NCBI GenBank assembly: GCA_002224055.1
Contig: AZLU01000025.1
Coordinates: 175,753-239,752 of the forward strand
Direction: 5' to 3'
Length of the DNA: 64,000 nucleotides
DNA from: Pezizomycotina sp. ARF18
Taxonomy: Eukaryota > Ascomycota
Below are positions 38,721-51,413 of this stretch, in pieces. The notes under the pieces are model-generated. The model did not search any database, was not told where the DNA came from, and saw nothing but the letters and a program-made list of their open reading frames with translations. Position numbers and translations under genes: made by a program. Positions within the stretch are counted from its first letter, which is position 1. Each line of letters begins with the position of its first letter.

Positions 38721-41101
38721 AAAGCTTAAAGCGAAAAAATAAATAAATTAAAATAATGATAATAATATTTTTATTTAACTATTCTATGATCTATCCTATT
38801 TCTTGCTATAGCTAGGGTCGAATGCGGATTGCCAATCGAAAGAGAATACGAATTCAATATCATTTCATTCCTCCCAGTTTTTTTTTTTTTTTTTTTTTTG
38901 GTTGTGAAAAAAGCTTCACCATCTTTTTCCCACAGCACCATTTTTCCCCCCTCCCAGTTCTTGTCCCTATTCCCAATTTCCCTCAATTTGAAGATATTAG
39001 TATTTACACACTATTACTGGGTTTCTTTTCCATTGACTTCTTCTACCTTTGCTGTTTCTTTCTCTCTTGCTAATTTGCTATATATTCTATTTGTTCTATA
39101 CTATATAAATATTTACCCCTCATGTTTCGTTACAGATATGCTCTTATCTGCTGTTCCTTTTCTTTTGCCTGATAAGGTTTGTTCTTTTTGTGAGGGCTTA
39201 AGCCCTACCCTCCCCCCCCAAAAAAAAAAAAAAAAAAAAAAAAAAAAGGAAAAAAGGAAAGGCAATGATATATAGCTTGGTTGCTTGGGCTGAGAGCAAA
39301 AGAAAAGCAAGCAGAAGAGAGGGAGGAAGCGGCAAAAGCAACAAAAAGGCAAAAAAACGGTAAGTTTTTTTTCATGTCTAAAAGTCTTTTCTTTTTGCTC
39401 TACTCCTTGTCAATCTGCCCAGCTCTATTTGAAATTTCTCTCTTGATTTTTTGCGTTCTGTCAGATGAGATCTGGGCTTTTAATGCTCTTTGCTCGTTGT
39501 GTGTTTCTCTCCGCAGTGAGCCCGGCCCTACTGCCTACCCAGTACAGCGTCATTCACTTGATAGCTACTAAAGGTAAGGTAAGGTAAGGTAAGGAGCTTT
39601 TCTTTTTTGCTCCTCCCCACATCCTCAGTCAATTTCTGTCCCGTTTAGAGCAGTTATAACGAGCTCTTAACGAGCTCCATATTCTCTGTCGACGTCTTTG
39701 CTGGAGCTGCATGCCACTACTTCTTAGCTGGTCATGCCTTGCATATATATACTTTATCCTTTTATATTTTTTGTATAACGGGAAAAGAAATAGAAGAAAA
39801 AGAAATTGTATTATATCGTTTTATCTCATGTATGGACATATCCTTTCGAATTCTTTGGGAATTTTTTCTTGATTATATTGCCCAATTCGTTCGTCTCTTT
39901 CCTTTTGTCCGTCTTTGTCGTCTTTCTTTCTTTCCCTTTCTTTTCTTTCTTTATCCGCATCTTCAATTCAACCATTCAATCTATTTCTTTCTTTCCTTAG
40001 ATAACTCTCACGATCCATTCTTTTCTCTGTTAGAAGAAGCTGACATTCATCGCATTTTTCCAGTGAAAAAAGACCTTTGTATCTTTCTTACAATACGATA
40101 CAATACATTTCTTTGGGATGAATCTGGAACTTGTTCGACGAACAAGTTTTCTTAAATTAACTCTCCATATAACTTTTTTTCTTCTTCTCCCAGACAGCAA
40201 GCTCAGGGTTCGGTTAAAAAGCTTACTTTTTCCCCGGAGCTTACTCGAGCTATATGATTCTCTTTCAATGACTCATTCGCCTCAGATATCCTCCCTGGTA
40301 TTCAAAGAGGACAAACTAAATGATATTGAATCATACGAGATTGTCTTCACGTAGTACAGTTATTGCATTATTGGCTACATTCCGGTTTTAGTTGCTTCGA
40401 GCTCAGCGATGATGTTGCCACGATGAGTCGTAAATTTTTTTTTTTTTTTTTTTTTTTTGGAAATATAAAAACCCTACAAGGTAAAAGTGGTGGGGGTCGA
40501 AAAGGAAAAGAAAAGAAAGTCAATCGCGGATCGCCAACAGGCTAATATAAAAAGGCTTTTACGACGACGGCAATATCAAATCTTATTGTCATTAGATAGA
40601 TAGAAAATACAACGGTCAATATAATGCGTATAGCTAGGTCGATATTGAAATATCTAAGTGGTGGAAGGATCTTATCCTTCATAAAGAAAAAAAAGTTTAG
40701 AGGTTTATATATAACATTAATTTATTTTGATGTGAGTAAATGCGTAATAACACTTGTAATACTTTAAACATGAGAGCGTGATATCTTTCAATCGTCTTTT
40801 TTGGTTTTATCTTTTCTAACAATAATAATAAAAAAGAGGAGCTTTTGTCTTGCTCAAATTACTTGATTCTGCTATATTTTGCGACCGAAAAAGAACAAAA
40901 AAACGAGGAATGGTTTAGAAAATGTATGTAAATATACTTTCTTTCTCCCTTTTTTTCTCTCGTTTGACATTTCCATTGACACATGAAGGGGGTTGTTCGA
41001 AGAAGAATAGAAAACCTATAAACATTTAATATAGTTATTAATAAAAAACATTAAAAAAAAAAACATTAATAAAAAAAAAGAACGCACAACAATCGCAAAG
41101 T
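38721..41101. other. Gene-free region between tef1 and the PP2A scaffold gene
   Basis: Simple sequences dominate: T-runs at about 38879-38900 and 40434-40458, a run of eight C then A27 at about 39213-39247, and four tandem AAGGT units at 39571-39594. Several 60-150-codon frames are all Phe/Leu/Ser-rich products of TTCTTT tracts and are not called. Confidence 0.5.
39571..39594 (+). repeat. AAGGT tandem repeat
   Basis: Four AAGGT units followed by a partial one. Each junction spells GGTAAGG, which also matches a 5' splice site. Confidence 0.85.
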
Positions 41102-43781
41102 CTATGGGCTTGTGTGCATGACATCTGGCAACGCCGCTGCCGCTTGGGTAGCGAAATACCGGACGTCGATATCATCGTCCGCCTGCAGCTTCTCTAGGCC
41201 GGTATGATGCTGTTTTGGATCACCTCCAGGGCCTCCGGGTGGGGTTCGCCGCCGCGTCTCCAGTAGCATCAGCGGCAGCAGCACCTTCAGCCTTTGGTGG
41301 AGGATTACCATCCGGCGGAAGCGACTTCAGGACCACGAGGAGCACACCGAACGACTTGGCAACGTTGAAGCGGATGTTCGGGATGGGGTCCTCGACGAGC
41401 TGGGTGATCATAGGAATTATCGATTCCTTGATAACGCCGAGGGAAACGACGGGGCGAGAGTCTGAAGGTGGTACAGTTAGCTCGGTTTTCTTCCTTTTTT
41501 TTTTTTTTTTTTTAAAAAAAAAGGAACAAAAAAAAAAAAAAAAAACAAAAAAACAGGGCGAAAGAAACTTAGAAACTGCGGGAGAGGGAACGAACAGTTA
41601 TTGCAAAGCAGGTGGTCATGCGGTATAGGTAGTTCGGATGCGTGCCCATGTTGATGACTTTGGGTATGATCGTGTTTTTAGCCCACTCGATACCAAAGAC
41701 CTCCGTAAGCTTCTTCAGGTTTGCGTGGCCGCCTCTCGAATAGAGAACACGGGATCACCGAGCCAACCCATGCATAAGCTCCCAAGCTTCTCATCGAAGA
41801 AAGCTACACCGAGTTGAGACGCAAGTAGCGGAATGTACTCGATGATCGCGAGCCTGACACGCCACTGCTTGTCCTCGGCGAGTTGTACAATGGCGGGCAA
41901 CAACGACTGAGAAAGCAATTCAATGCCAATCACTACAGATAATATGGTCCTACCGGTCAGTTGATGGAAATCACTTTAAAAAGATAGGAACAATTAGAAA
42001 CCGATAGAAATGAATGTCTTACCGTCGTTGACCAGTTCCAACTTTGAGATAATGTGAAGTCGCACATCTGGGAATTCATCTTTAAGCATCTGCAGGAACA
42101 TGGCAACAAATGCGTGATAGTCCTAATTCGACCTTGTTAGAGGAAGTCTGAGAGACTACAGAAAGCTTTCACGCATGGATATCTTACTCTTCCTTGCCCA
42201 AAATCGGAGCAAGTCCGCTGATTTGAGTGCCCAATGCTGCGCGAACATGCTGAGAAGAATCTGTAACCAAATCTTCAACGCTGCTCATTATCTCGTTAAG
42301 AAGTGTGTCTCGGTCAAGCAGACCGCAAAATCCTATATAGCGAACACTATATGTTAGTATTGATCATCAACCTCAGACAAATAGTAGGATTTTAAAAAAT
42401 AGGAGTTTATCGTCATTATAGAAACCCGCAAGGTCTAAGAGCGAATAAGAGTAAACGTAGAATTTCTCACCAGGAATTTGTCCGGCAATTGCAGTCCGAA
42501 CCTCGGCTTCGGTATCTTTCAGTAACTTGACAAATGCAGGAACAAGGTCGCGCCTCACAACTTCATTTCCAACAGCTTTTGCAAGCTTCTCAAATCTATC
42601 GGCGACCATATACCTAACCCTCCAGCTTTTATCGCCGATCAGATTACGCAGGGTACCAAGAAGCTGGGTATGGCTCGTCTGTTGATCCTGTGGTATGATA
42701 TCTGCGACCGATATCAGAACGTCAACAGTCAACAGTCTAACGCTGTCCTGGTCGTCATGGGCTAGATGATGGAAAAGAAGGTAGCATTTCATCCACCACG
42801 ATGTTGGGTGGCATCTCTTTGACAAACTTCGCAAGGCTGGTCGTGGCCTGTCTCCGGACATGGGGGTGTCATCGTGCACAAGCTGATTGAATTGTGCCCT
42901 AAGGGTTTCTTGGGACGATGCGGAAGCTTTTGAGTATACGGTGCAGTAGAGGCCGGTGGCGGAAATCTTCGACGTAAACCAGTCGGCCTTGGAAAGTCGA
43001 ATTACCAGTGGGATAAAGTGCTCCTCCACTTGCTGCTGCGAGAGTTGGTTGCAGATTTTATTTAGGGATTCGACAGCCTTTGCGAATGGAATGTGTGCTC
43101 ATGTTAGGTACTCGCAGAAAACTTGTTTGGGTTGGGACAGCAAGCGGGAATACCATCACGGACCTTATCCCTGACAAAGGCTCTTCGATTGCAGCCAAGT
43201 TCTCCAGCGGAGATAGCAAAACGTGCCCATATTCGGGCCCACCAACGTATTCTACGAAGTTGCCGAGCTCGTCGCTCAGCGCGGTGAGGACCTCATCCTC
43301 GTCCTCGACGGTTTCTGAGCCATGTTGGCGGTGTTAGTGACGCAGAATCCCGAAATCTATTATATGCGTAAAGAGAAGCAGGCCAATGAGCCAATAGGCA
43401 GTTTATTCAGGGATAATTACCGTCCAAAAAGGTACCAGCTCGTCACGTGTGCGCTCGGTTCCCAAAGCCAGGGCAATTGTTGAGAGCCTCCTGATGGCGT
43501 TTAAACGAAGCAGGACGTCATCGTGCTAATGGTAAGTAGAAGATGCGTGTTAGAGGGGGAGATCTAGTCAGAACATTTCATTTCCAATTGGAAATATGTG
43601 CTTCGCGTGGGAAGCACAAGTTTATATCATATCCGGGAGCTTGTGCTGCATCTCCAAGCTTCAGGACCTTAAGGAGGGGAGGTTTCTCGCAGCTGAGACG
43701 AGCAGAAATCGTGCTAACCTTCAATTCGTCCATCAACACCGCGATGGGGTAGAGCTCGTCGCTTGTCGGTTGGGCTTCCAT
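41102..43781 (-). CDS. TPD3: PP2A 65-kDa scaffold subunit A (HEAT-repeat protein)
   Basis: This scaffold subunit holds the catalytic and regulatory subunits of protein phosphatase 2[21 protein letters not shown] starts at 43781 and is split from the next exon by a long intron (about 260 bases). [20 protein letters not shown] and [14 protein letters not shown] follow. HEAT repeats follow throughout, for example [79 protein letters not shown] and [20 protein letters not shown]. The C-terminus [19 protein letters not shown] ends at TAG 41102-41104. Length of roughly 600 residues fits the family. At least six introns are visible, with several one-base indels. An alanine/proline-rich insert near 41215-41320 lies before the last HEAT repeat. 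Confidence 0.93.
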
Positions 43782-44190
43782 AGTGTTTCCAGCTTCCTCA
43801 ACTATCGTGAGAACGTGAGGCTGTTGGCGATGTGGTTTCACGGGGGTGTTTATATCTTGGTGAAAACGAAAAAAAAAAGTGGAACGCAGACCGCAGGTAG
43901 CTGATAAGAACCCCAGACGAGACTTGACCGATTGATGAAGATGTGAGTAGTTTGATCGCGCAGTGTTTTCGGGTCTCTAGACAGCAGATTCCTTCTGGCT
44001 TTCGTAGTTGACGGAAGTGGAAAAGGGAGAGTTTTTGATGTCTTGCGCTCCACTTTTTTTCTTTTTCTCTGGGTTTTTTCTTTTTGTGAGGGGCTAATTT
44101 TAATTTCCTTGCAAAGTTCGTTTTGGTTAAGAATGGCGTCTAAGTTTAATCGAATCCTACTCCGCTGCTGCTACTAACTTGTTCCTCGCT

Positions 44191-44228
<38 letters not shown>

Positions 44229-45307
44229 CTATCCAACAGACTGAAGAGCAGAATCACTGCAAAGAAATCCAAGGACAAATTAGCTGAGCTTCGTGAACCT
44301 CGAGCTTCTTATTAGCAAGAAGAGAAGGTATACCTTGTTTATTTTCTTCTCACAACCAGTGGGGGGAAAGCCGAGTACCAAAAAAACAAGCTTGTAAGCT
44401 TGCTTGATTTGATACGCCTTGTACTGTACCTACCTCGTTTCAACTACAGATAAGGACAAGGAACGAACAACGTCGCAAAGAGGTAGCCTTGTCCCTTTTG
44501 TTTCTCTCTCGAAAGAATAATGCTTATATGAACTCGCTGGTGAGGAGAGAATTCAAGATAAAGACACTGGAATGCAAACAAGAGAGGCTGGTGAGGACTG
44601 AGAGTGTGAAGTAAAATAGTAGGTTAAGATGATATTCGGATGATACGTGAGAAGGAAGAGAGAGAGAGAGAGAGAGAGCTTGTTTCGTGCTGAGAAGTGC
44701 CTTTTCTGTTTCTGTTACCAAAGTGTGTGGGAAAAAAAACTTGCCTGGAAAGGAATAGAGAAAGAGAGGGGAGACAAAGGGAAGAGCTCATAAGAGTGCG
44801 ATTAGCTGCATTTCTACTATGAGCAGCAGCAGCAGCTTGTTTTAATTTGTGCGATACGCGAACGCCGAACAACAGTAGTGTTCAGAGAGGGAGTGGGGCT
44901 CAAGTAAGAAAATTAAATACTTAAGTAAAATAGAATATTATTAGAAGTAATTTCGTATAATCGCCGTAGACGCCCGGGGAGTAGCGCATTAGAGAATAAA
45001 GAAGCTTCTTGGTTTGGGTGGTGCCCTTTTTTTTTTTTTTTTTTTTTTTGACTGGTTGGTATGCGCCGAAGCTGAGTTCTTTATTTCCAATCTACTTCCA
45101 TATCCTTGATTCGGGCTACCCTTGAGCTTAAAGGACCGGTGACAGACAGGTCTATTCCTCTCTACGACTCAACGATTCTCACCGCTAGCTTGTCGAGAGA
45201 AGCAAATTATTATTTTGTACCTTCTTCATAAGATTTTCCCTTTCCCTCGATTAGGCTGAAAGAGAGATCCTCGGGCGCAGCAGGAAAAAAAAAAAAAAAA
45301 AAAAAGT
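43782..45307. other. Divergent intergenic region between PP2A scaffold and PheRS beta genes
   Basis: Both flanking genes start here and point outward. It contains a T36 run at 44193-44228, a GA run at about 44659-44678, a T-run at about 45028-45050 and an A21 run at 45285-45305 ending two bases before the PheRS ATG. No additional gene is supported. Confidence 0.5.
45285..45305 (+). repeat. A21 tract at the PheRS beta start codon
   Basis: Twenty-one A residues lie two bases before the ATG at 45308. If transcribed they would form the end of the 5' leader. Confidence 0.8.
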
Positions 45308-47743
45308 ATGCCTACCATCTCCGTCGACAAAGCCGCTTTCTTCGAAGCTCTAGGGCAGAAGTACACCACCGAGGAATTCGACGAGCTATGCTTCGACTTC
45401 GGTAAGAGGTTCTCCACTTGGCTGGCAGCCACCTAGAGCTCTGTTCAACCATGAGCAGCGAAGACTGACGACCGAATTTCTATAGGTATCGAGCTCGATG
45501 AAGACGTCAGTATTGAACTCCGGGGGTCGGGTCGTATTCTCCCGAAAGCGAACTGTTGGTAACAACTGAAATTTTTTTCTCTCTTTGATACAGACGGAAG
45601 ATCAGGAACGACCAATCGTCGACGGAAAGCAAGAAGCACCGCAGCTTAAGATCGAAATCCCTGCCAACCGATATGACCTGCTCTGCTTCGAAGGTCTTGC
45701 CCTGCTCCTCAACATCTTCCGGCAAAAGGCAACGATGCCAAATTTCCGGGTCGTACCACCTGAACATGGAGATGTTCAGTCGATCACAGTCGCTGAAGAT
45801 GTCAGTCTCTCTGCCATTAGCTCTTTTTCTAGCTGCATAGATCTCTTTCGCTCTTTTCTTCGTAAAAAAAAAAAAAGAAAAGGAAGAAAGGGTGGAGGAT
45901 AAGGCCATGTTCTGACGTTTTTGATTTCTAATAGACGATGAAAATTCGACCCTACGTAACTGGCGCGATTCTTCGCGGTGTCAAGTTCACGCAAGCCCGC
46001 TACGATTCCTTCATTGCACTACAGGACAAGCTACACCAAAATCTAGGAAGGCAAAGGACACTGATCTCAATGGGTACCCACGATCTGGACAAGATAGAAG
46101 GACCGTTTACCTACGAAGCTCTTCCTCCAGATCAAATCAAATTTGTGCCGCTGAACCAGGAGAAGGAATTTGATGGCAACGAGCTCATGGATTTCTACGA
46201 GGTTTGAACTCCTGATCATGCGACTGGTGCCCTTTTCTTTCTTTTGGAAGCTAGAGGTCTGATTTTTCTTACTCAATGGTATATTTCTGTTGTCGTTTAG
46301 AAAATGAGAGGCATCTGACCAAGTACCTCCACATCATTCGAGATTCGCCAGTTTACCCGGTAATTCTCGATGCGAAGCGCAGAGTCTGCTCTCTGCCTCC
46401 AATCATCAATAGCGAGCTTTCCAAGTCACCCTCGATACACGGAATGTTTTCATCGAAATCACGGCAACTGATAAGACGAAAGCAGAAATTGTGGCGCACA
46501 TTCTGGTGGCCATGTTCTCGCAGTACTGCGAGGAACCATGCACGTACGTTTTTCCTCTTTGACTTGAAGCTTTCAATAAATTGTACAAGTTGAATTGACT
46601 CTCTAAAACGATATAGTGTCGAGCCTCTAAAAATTATATCGCCACACAACCACGAGTCGCGAGAGGTTCCCCGACATGACTCCAAGATCCATGACCGCCG
46701 AAGTCTCCTACATCACAAGTGCTTGGCCTAGAGCTCTCGCCAGAGGAGATCTGTAAGCTTCTGACGCGCATGTCTTTCCACGCGAAGCCCTCAGCGAATC
46801 AGGTCGACATGCTCGATATCGACGTCCCCGTCACACGCGCTGATGTCCTCCACCAGTGTGACATAATGGAAGACGTCGCGATCGGTTATGGCTTCAATAA
46901 CCTGCAAAAGACTTTCCCTACAACAGCAGCACGATTGCCGCGCGCCGCTCCGATCAATAAGCTGAGCGATATCATCCGCCTCGAGTGTGCCATGGCAGGG
47001 TGGAGCGAAGTGATGCGCTCATCCTGTGCTCGCACGATGAGAATTTCGGGTGGCTACGGCGCAAGGACGACGGCAAGACGGCGGTTAAGCTCGCTAACCC
47101 GAAGACGGCCGAGTACCAGGTTGTCCGCACGAGCTTGCTGCCAGGCGTGCTAAAGACGATCAAGGAGAACAAGTACCACGCCTTACCGATGAAGTCTTCG
47201 AGGTTTCGGACGTAGCTTTCAAGGACGAAACCTCCGAGAGGATGAGTAGGAATGAAAGGCATTTCGCTGCGGCGTGGTGCGGAAAGACGAGCGGCTTCGA
47301 AGTCATACACGGTCTGCTGGACCGCGTTATGGCGATGCTGCAGTGTAAAGTCGTCGAGAAGGATTCCAAAGCCAGTGGCTACTGGATTGAAGAGCTTTCT
47401 GGTATGTTATGGACCATTATTACTTCCACTCTTTCTTTCTTTCTTTCTTTTTTTCTTTTTTTTTTTTTTGAGGCTGTGGCATTGACACCTCCATGATGTT
47501 ATAGATGACACGTAACTTCAGCGGCCGGGCTGCCTCGATCTGCTATCGCGACAGGGAGAGCGGGAAGGACTCTGTCATTGGATCTTCGGCGTCCTGCACC
47601 CGACGGTTCTGAAAAATTTCGAGCTCACGTGCGTCTATCTTCACCCTGGTAGATGTTTAGGAACCTTACTAACATTATTGTTCTCCAATAGACATCCTGT
47701 GAGCTCGCTGGAGCTCAAAGTTGAATCTTCCTGTGACGGATAA
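45308..47743 (+). CDS. FRS1: Cytosolic phenylalanyl-tRNA synthetase, beta subunit
   Basis: With the alpha subunit this forms the alpha2-beta2 enzyme that charges tRNA-Phe. [20 protein letters not shown] opens at 45308, exactly as in eukaryotic beta subunits. [12 protein letters not shown] then meets an intron (GTAAGAG...TATAG, about 45402-45485). [63 protein letters not shown] and [20 protein letters not shown] follow. The B5/catalytic-like part shows [35 protein letters not shown] and [12 protein letters not shown]. The stop TAA at 47741-47743 follows [11 protein letters not shown]. Introns at about 45800-45935, 46204-46300 and 47402-47505 separate the blocks. Several indels are needed, and the middle region (46300-46700) is the least clear. 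Confidence 0.92.
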
Positions 47744-49212
47744 ACATGCGGGAGGAGGAGACCTAATCCTGGCTTTGCCAGCAAAGCCTCGTTCCATTTG
47801 GTTTTTTCAGCTCTAGATATGATGTTTACTACTTTAGCTTTTGAATTTAGTATTTAGAAAATTTACGACTAGAGAATAAGAAAAAAAATAGTATTTAACG
47901 AATAAGCATCATAATAGACTCGTCGGCCTATACTAATAGAGATTACGGAGATCAACCAATCTCGCCAACATATACTCGACGTGTCGTACTACCATTCTTG
48001 TCACTGGTATCTTAAGCTAGACTTTGACAGATAAAATGTGACGTCTTTGATATCTCCCGTTGCGATTTCTCATCGCTGATATGAGACAGCTACCATATCA
48101 CATATCCACCCAATGATATATATAACCTATCATTCTACACCACCTGATCATGATTTTGCAGGTCTCTACTCGTTAACCTTCCAGCAACTAAAGTTGAAAT
48201 GATCGAACCATTTTAAAAACGATCGAGTCCTCTTGCAAATGTCTCAAGGATTTGCTTTGTGGTTGTAGTTATGCAGATAGACGGATAGTTCGATTTCAAT
48301 TCTATCTAAAAAAAAAAGAAAAAAAAAATCGTGGACCTTGAAATTATACCATACAAAAAATTTGTATACAGAACCCAGATTATTCTTCAATTTTTTCCCA
48401 ATGATATATATACCTTTTTAAATATCTGGAACTAGACTGGTGGTAGGCCACTGTAGGCGGGCACCCTCAAAGTGAACATTGCCTGACTCTGAGACTTGAA
48501 TAGTCTCATGAGTATAGCAAGGAAGAGTGTAAAAATTATATAGAAAATGATTTAGATAAAAAAAAAAAAGGAAAAAAAAGAGGCTACGAGACAAGCATAC
48601 ATGATATTAAGACTTGAGAGATTTACAAAGATGTGATATAGCAATGTAATAGGAGATTTGATCGCGGGGAAAAAAAAAAAGAGATTATTAATAAAAGTAA
48701 GTAAGTAGATCGAGAGAAAATGAAAGTAAAATAAGAGAAAAACACCCGTAACTCCAGTTCGAAAAAACAAAGTAGAAAAAGCTTTCAAGTGCGCCACCGG
48801 GGAAGAGAGACGAAATAAAAGGAAAGAAAAGAGAAGGAAAAGACACAAAAATTATCGTGAATGCGGAAAGGAGAAAAGGAAGGGAAAGAAGCGACAAGCT
48901 CAAGAGAACAGAAGGGCGGCATCGGCAACCCGAAAGAGAATAATCACATGCTTTCAGTTGGAAGAGACCCCTTCCTTCCCTTTTCAAACCTCCTATCGGT
49001 GATATTTTTTCTTTCAAGGGAATATGAGCAATACCATGATAGTAGGGACCTCATCGCTGGGATGTAGAAAAAAAAACACATTCAATGAACAAAAACCCAA
49101 GTACCAAAACAAGAGAAAGAAGCCATATCTTTATACACAATGGGCTTTTAATAGTAAATAAGCAAGGGCCCAACGATATTGTAATTGATTTCTGGGAACG
49201 AGGGCTGTCAAA
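47744..49212. other. Intergenic region between convergent PheRS beta and GID4 genes
   Basis: AT-rich sequence with short A-runs near 48309, 48562 and 48670. Purine-rich tracts from 48700 to 48900 give spurious open frames on both strands. No gene recognised. Confidence 0.5.
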
Positions 49213-51413
49213 CTATCTGAATTCATAGGCGGGAATAGCCTCTGGCTCGGTGTTAAACTTAGTTGCTGATATGGGGTGCTGTGGGGATCAAAGTAAAACC
49301 CCTCAATAGCGCCATCGGATCGGCGCAGGCAAACGAAGTAAAAACCAGATATTGTCAGCCCGGACTCCTGCGCGGATGGTGATACAAAGCATTTTTCTGT
49401 AGCACAGCGGGCAAAGAAAGGCACCGTCAGCTCATTTCCTTAATCATAAGTAGCTTGTATTACTTGACAATGCTAAATAACAGCATTTGCTTACCTTTCC
49501 ATCTCATCAGGATCCAGTTTTCTGAGAGAGATCTTAGAAACTTCTTGGAAACGAGCTTCTGGGCGAGCTCAACATCACTCATGCCAGCGAACGGTTCCAA
49601 TTTCCGCCAGTAGGTTCCATCGATGCTCGGGTTGCTGAGGAAATTTACCGTTTCTAGCCATGCTTCTGGAAATCGATAATCTCGCCTTCCCAGAACGTAT
49701 TTATGCTGCTCGTGCCGTGGCAGACTGCCAGTCGGGAACTTCGAATGCTTGCATTGTTCCGGAGAGCTTCATAGCTTCATAATCCACATTGTGTATTGTC
49801 ACATGGACGGTCCAACGATCGTCCTGCTTCTTTGTCGCGTGCGATCGTCTCCGTGCAGAGATGACGGAGCGTACGAGCTTGAGCCGGAGAGCCCCTGCTG
49901 AAGTGCGGCAAATGACTGCGTCGGTATCGAAGACCTTCTGTTTATAGTAACGATGAATTGGCGGCGAATTGCGTTCCCTTAAAATTCCCACCTGCTGCGA
50001 GCCACGACGATGAAGGTATCGTGATAAATTTCGTGTCCACCATGAAGTCATCCAAAGGGAAGTCTTGCCTGAAGTTTTCCACGGCTAACGCTTGAATCAG
50101 CTCGTCTTCCATCGGCATATGCTGCAGTTTTGTGAGGTATTTGATTGCTTCTTCGATGGACGCGAAGAAACGCTCCGGTGTCCACTACCGCCGGATGAGA
50201 CAGGTCGGGAACCGTAACGATCGGAATCCGACTCGGGCTGATATCTGCTGGAATAGTCATGGCTCCAGTATGACCTTGAATCTCTGCTCCTTAGAGTAGT
50301 TCCGAGCCCGCTTCAAGAAAGCCGCTGCCACCGAGGCCAGTCCCATCACCACCGCTGGTGCCCAACCACCATCCCCCCGTCGGTTCCACCTCGTCCCTCT
50401 CCACTGCCCCTTTCCCTATCTAGCCTCGAGCGCAACGAACCCAGCAGGGAGGGCTTGGAGCTCGTGGGAGACTTTCGTCCGTAAGAGCTCCGGCGACAAG
50501 GGCCAAAATATCCTCGTCCTCATCGTCTCCGGTCCTTGCCTGAGCCGCGGACTCGTACGGCGTTTGACGTAGTCCCGTTCTCGTTCTGGAGCCGCGATTC
50601 CCGTATATGCCGCCGTAAGTGCTTCTGTGACGCAATGAGATGTCGTTGTCTCTTCTCGAATCGTTGTGCATTGCTGCGTGCCAGTGTCGTGCGATTACCT
50701 CCATCGTTGCCAGCCTTTCCCTTCTAGTATCTTCGTCGTCTATGTGTCTCGAAAATACGGATCTTTCGAGGTCCGCCGCAAACTCCGGTTCTAGAAGTCG
50801 TCGCATAGAAAGAGAACCCCTTCGCCTCCTGTGTCGTCGCAATTCGGACTCTGACTCGGGAAGAGGATCCAGGGAAGAGGTTGCGCTCCCTGTTCCGTTA
50901 TTTAGTAGGGTATAGTTCGCTTGGGTAGATCGAATGCGTCCGGACGAAATTGATAACGGAGGTGTCTCTGGTGGAGAAAGAATGAGGATTTTCTTTATCA
51001 GCGGTGGGAGAAGAAATGGATTCGAAAAGGGGACAAATTTGAGATGGGGAGGTGGGGAAGATAGATGGTCAATGTAGAACTAGACATGAGTGAATGATGG
51101 TAAATTACACGAGCCACCGTGAATAAAGCATGCTCGCTTGGTCTGGACCATTTAATGCCATATAAGAGAGTATACATTATTGACATGTTTTTGATGGAGA
51201 GGAAGAAACAAGGATGATCAGAAGGAAGGGGTATTTGACATGTGAGACAACCCATCATGCAATGCCTTCTCGTAAACTTTTTGACATTTATCGGAATATT
51301 GAATATCGAAAAAGGCCAGACAAACAGCCTGGCTATTTAATAGAAGAAACGGCAGGATATCAAGGAAGAAATACGGTGGGAAAACTCACCGAAGGCGTAT
51401 TGACTGGTGGCAT
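49213..51413 (-). CDS. GID4: GID4/Vid24 substrate receptor of the GID ubiquitin ligase
   Basis: GID4 recruits N-degron substrates such as gluconeogenic enzymes to the GID/CTLH E3 ligase. The beta-barrel domain appears as SSWLAAGGNFKGTQF (about 49970-50015), WTVHVTIHNVDYEAMKLSGT, then TFWEGEIIDFQKH-LETVNF, PSIDGTYWRKLEPFAGM and ILMRWK. After an intron (about 49405-49496) come ERCFVSPSAQESGLTISGFY, FVCLRRSDGAIEGFYFDPHS and TPYQQLSLKFNTEPEAIPAY before the hallmark end YEFR and TAG at 49213-49215. The N-terminal extension is Ser/Arg/Asp-rich, as in filamentous fungi. I place the start at MPPVNTPS (51413), joined over a 422-base intron (50968-51389, GTGAGT...CACCAG) to TPPLSISSGRIRSTQANYTL, allowing one indel. 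An alternative start is the ATG at 50842. Confidence 0.85.

Noticed and set aside
38822-40354. Several 60-148-codon + strand frames rich in Phe, Leu and Ser.
   Set aside because: They derive from TTCTTT-type low-complexity tracts and homopolymers and have no family features.
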